The notes under the pieces were generated by a model that worked only from the letters and a program-made list of their open reading frames with translations, had not been told where the DNA came from and searched no databases. A stretch of DNA of 6,386 nt from JAFLCA01 sp041907145. GTDB lineage: Bacteria; Bdellovibrionota_C; UBA2361; JAFLCA01. Each line of letters opens with the position of its first letter. Position 1 is the stretch's first letter. Shown here one piece after another: positions 5,299 to 6,386 of the stretch. Position numbers and translations under genes: made by a program. Where the stretch lies: contig JAYRHW010000178.1 in assembly GCA_041907145.1 (NCBI GenBank), positions 1 through 6,386 of the forward strand, given 5' to 3'.

Positions 5299-5313
5299 CT
5301 TGGCCTTGCCAAG
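5299..5313 (+). terminator. Hairpin downstream of the tRNA, possible weak terminator
   Basis: CTTGGC (5299-5304) and GCCAAG (5308-5313) make a perfect 6-bp stem with loop CTT, 27 bases after the tRNA end. On the plus strand only ATTCTGCTT follows, so there is no proper U-run. On the minus strand the stem is followed by TTTT, but no leftward gene needs a terminator here. GAATCT (5281-5286) can pair with AGATTC (5312-5317) as an alternative fold. The rest of 5272-5420 shows no gene and no convincing promoter for the dehydrogenase. Confidence 0.3.
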
Positions 5314-5419
5314 ATTCTGCTTAACCGCCCCGGGCAAGCCCTGGACCCAAAATTCCTCCTTCGAAATATTCTCTTAAGTACGTTAAAGTCTCTTTGCTCC
5401 GTGGCGTAGCTGCTGGGAG

Positions 5420-5427
5420 AGGAGGGG
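5420..5427 (+). promoter_or_regulatory. Strong ribosome binding site of the aldehyde dehydrogenase gene
   Basis: AGGAGGGG, within a longer purine run from 5415, ends 8 bases before the ATG at 5436. It chooses 5436 over the ATG at 5428, which would be almost in contact with it, and over the ATG at 5440; both of those open frames of only three codons. Confidence 0.65.
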
Positions 5428-5435
5428 ATGAATCA

Positions 5436-6386
5436 ATGAATGAAATTCTAAAATCGCTCGGCATCGAATTAAAGAATATTGGAGCAGTGTGCACGACGGG
5501 AGCATCTTCTGGAGCGAAGCTTGTTTCGCGGTCGCCAATCGATAATTCGGAAATCGGCACGGTCATCACGGCAAGTGATGCAGATTACGACCGAGTAATT
5601 CGGGAATCGCAGGAAACATTCAAGGAATGGCGCAAAGTTCCTGGCCCCGAGCGTGGGCAGCTCGTGCGCGAAATTGCGGCGGCACTGCGAGACCATAAGT
5701 CTGCCCTAGGAAGGCTAGTCACGATTGAAACCGGCAAAATTTTGTCCGAAGGCGAGGGCGAGATTCAGGAAGCCATTGATATTGCCGATTTTGCCGTTGG
5801 GCTGTCGCGACAGCTCTATGGCCTTTCGATCGCTTCCGAGCGCCGCTCGCACCGCATGATGGAGCAGTGGCATCCCCTCGGTGTGGTCGGCGTAATCACC
5901 GCCTTCAATTTTCCGGCAGCGGTCTGGGCTTGGAACTCAATGCTGGCTGCCGTTTGCGGCGACACGGTCGTCTGGAAACCTTCCGAATTTGCTCCGGTGA
6001 CTGCAGTGGCCATGAACACGATTTGCCGGGAAGTCGCCGCTAAGCGCGGATTTCCCGGGCTGTTTGGGCTCGTGGTGGGAGACGGACCGCAGTTAGGTAA
6101 GCTCATGGCCGCCGACGCTCGCGTTCCGCTTGTGTCGGCCACCGGCTCTACACGCATGGGGCGATCCGTAGCCGAGACTGTCGGTAAGCGGCTGGGCAGA
6201 ACCATTCTTGAACTTGGCGGTAATAACGCGGTGATCGTGCTTAAGGACGCCGACCTTGACATGATGGTGCGATCGACCGTTTTTGGTGCCGTGGGTACTG
6301 CTGGCCAGCGTTGCACGACAACCCGCAGACTTCTCATCGAGAGAGAAGTCGAAGCAACGGTCGTTGAACGAATGATAAAGGCTTAC
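5436..6386 (+). CDS. Family-7 (antiquitin-like) NAD(P)-dependent aldehyde dehydrogenase, 3' part outside window
   Basis: Oxidises an aldehyde to a carboxylate with NAD(P)+. Family 7 members typically act on alpha-aminoadipate semialdehyde in lysine breakdown; the substrate here is inferred only. The frame gives 317 codons without a stop to the right edge, against roughly 500 for the family, so about the last third is missing. Visible parts are a typical N-terminus, HPLGVVGVITAFNFPAAVWA (146-165) with oxyanion Asn158, and the cofactor-binding WKPSE (180-184). SATGSTRMGR (234-243) follows, then LELGGNNAVIV (258-268) with general base Glu259. The signature GTAGQRCTTTRRL (287-299) carries nucleophile Cys293. 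NFPAAVWAWN, LELGGNNA and GQRCTTTRR resemble ALDH7 more than other ALDH families. It starts 164 bases after the tRNA; neighbours in the window say nothing about its pathway. Confidence 0.93.
   Translation, partial: MNEILKSLGIELKNIGAVCTTGASSGAKLVSRSPIDNSEIGTVITASDADYDRVIRESQETFKEWRKVPGPERGQLVREIAAALRDHKSALGRLVTIETGKILSEGEGEIQEAIDIADFAVGLSRQLYGLSIASERRSHRMMEQWHPLGVVGVITAFNFPAAVWAWNSMLAAVCGDTVVWKPSEFAPVTAVAMNTICREVAAKRGFPGLFGLVVGDGPQLGKLMAADARVPLVSATGSTRMGRSVAETVGKRLGRTILELGGNNAVIVLKDADLDMMVRSTVFGAVGTAGQRCTTTRRLLIEREVEATVVERMIKAY

Noticed and set aside
5299..5313. Hairpin as terminator of an unseen leftward gene
   Set aside because: A T-run follows it on the minus strand, but no supported leftward gene lies to its right; the region is occupied by the rightward dehydrogenase.
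5816..6337. A 173-codon open frame on the minus strand opposite the aldehyde dehydrogenase
   Set aside because: The plus strand codes for a clear dehydrogenase with all catalytic motifs; the antisense product is rich in Ser, Thr, Pro and Arg without any recognisable domain, as expected of a shadow frame.

Overview
The window looks like ordinary chromosomal housekeeping DNA from a Gram-negative, moderately GC-rich bacterium. I did not find a clear new system, phage, insertion sequence or CRISPR array. A TatA-type translocase, a cytoplasmic zinc ribbon joined through one membrane segment to a probable DUF3426 domain, and the scpA-scpB-rluB order would fit a deltaproteobacterial-grade lineage (Desulfobacterota, Myxococcota or Bdellovibrionota). 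That placement is low-confidence inference; no marker here settles it. GTG and TTG starts are used freely: rlmB and scpA start with GTG, and rluB with TTG.

Layout. At the left edge a leftward reading frame with a hydrophobic, signal-peptide-like segment may be the first part of a gene that leaves the window (low confidence). tatA (179-442, +) follows and meets, tail to tail with a 12-base gap, a leftward gene for a zinc-ribbon/transmembrane/DUF3426-like protein (455-1660, -). The end of tatA is built from four imperfect 15-16 bp tandem repeats that include its stop codon. The divergent intergenic region 1661-1867 carries a degenerate TGACTC hexamer array bracketed by an 8-bp direct repeat, and a possible promoter for the next gene.

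Next is a rightward run of four genes: a SpoU/TrmH-family rRNA or tRNA 2'-O-methyltransferase (rlmB-like, 1868-2674), scpA (2767-3597), scpB (3607-4296) and an RsuA/RluB-type pseudouridine synthase (4274-5095). scpA-scpB-rluB are tightly packed (9-base gap, then a 23-base overlap) and are almost certainly co-transcribed. ScpA and ScpB are the kleisin and winged-helix subunits of the SMC condensin. The flanking RNA-modification enzymes make this a chromosome-segregation and ribosome-maturation cluster.

A strong sigma70-type promoter (5113-5141) then drives an initiator tRNA-fMet(CAT) gene (5198-5271) that lacks an encoded CCA. A perfect 10-bp tandem duplication starts 2 bases after the tRNA. 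The window ends inside a family-7 aldehyde dehydrogenase gene (5436 to the right edge) with the active-site Asn, Glu and Cys present; its C-terminal part lies outside the window.

The points most worth a second look are the frame-changing repeats at the end of tatA, the hexamer array in the divergent promoter region, and the start region of the dehydrogenase, where three ATGs lie in different frames behind one ribosome binding site.
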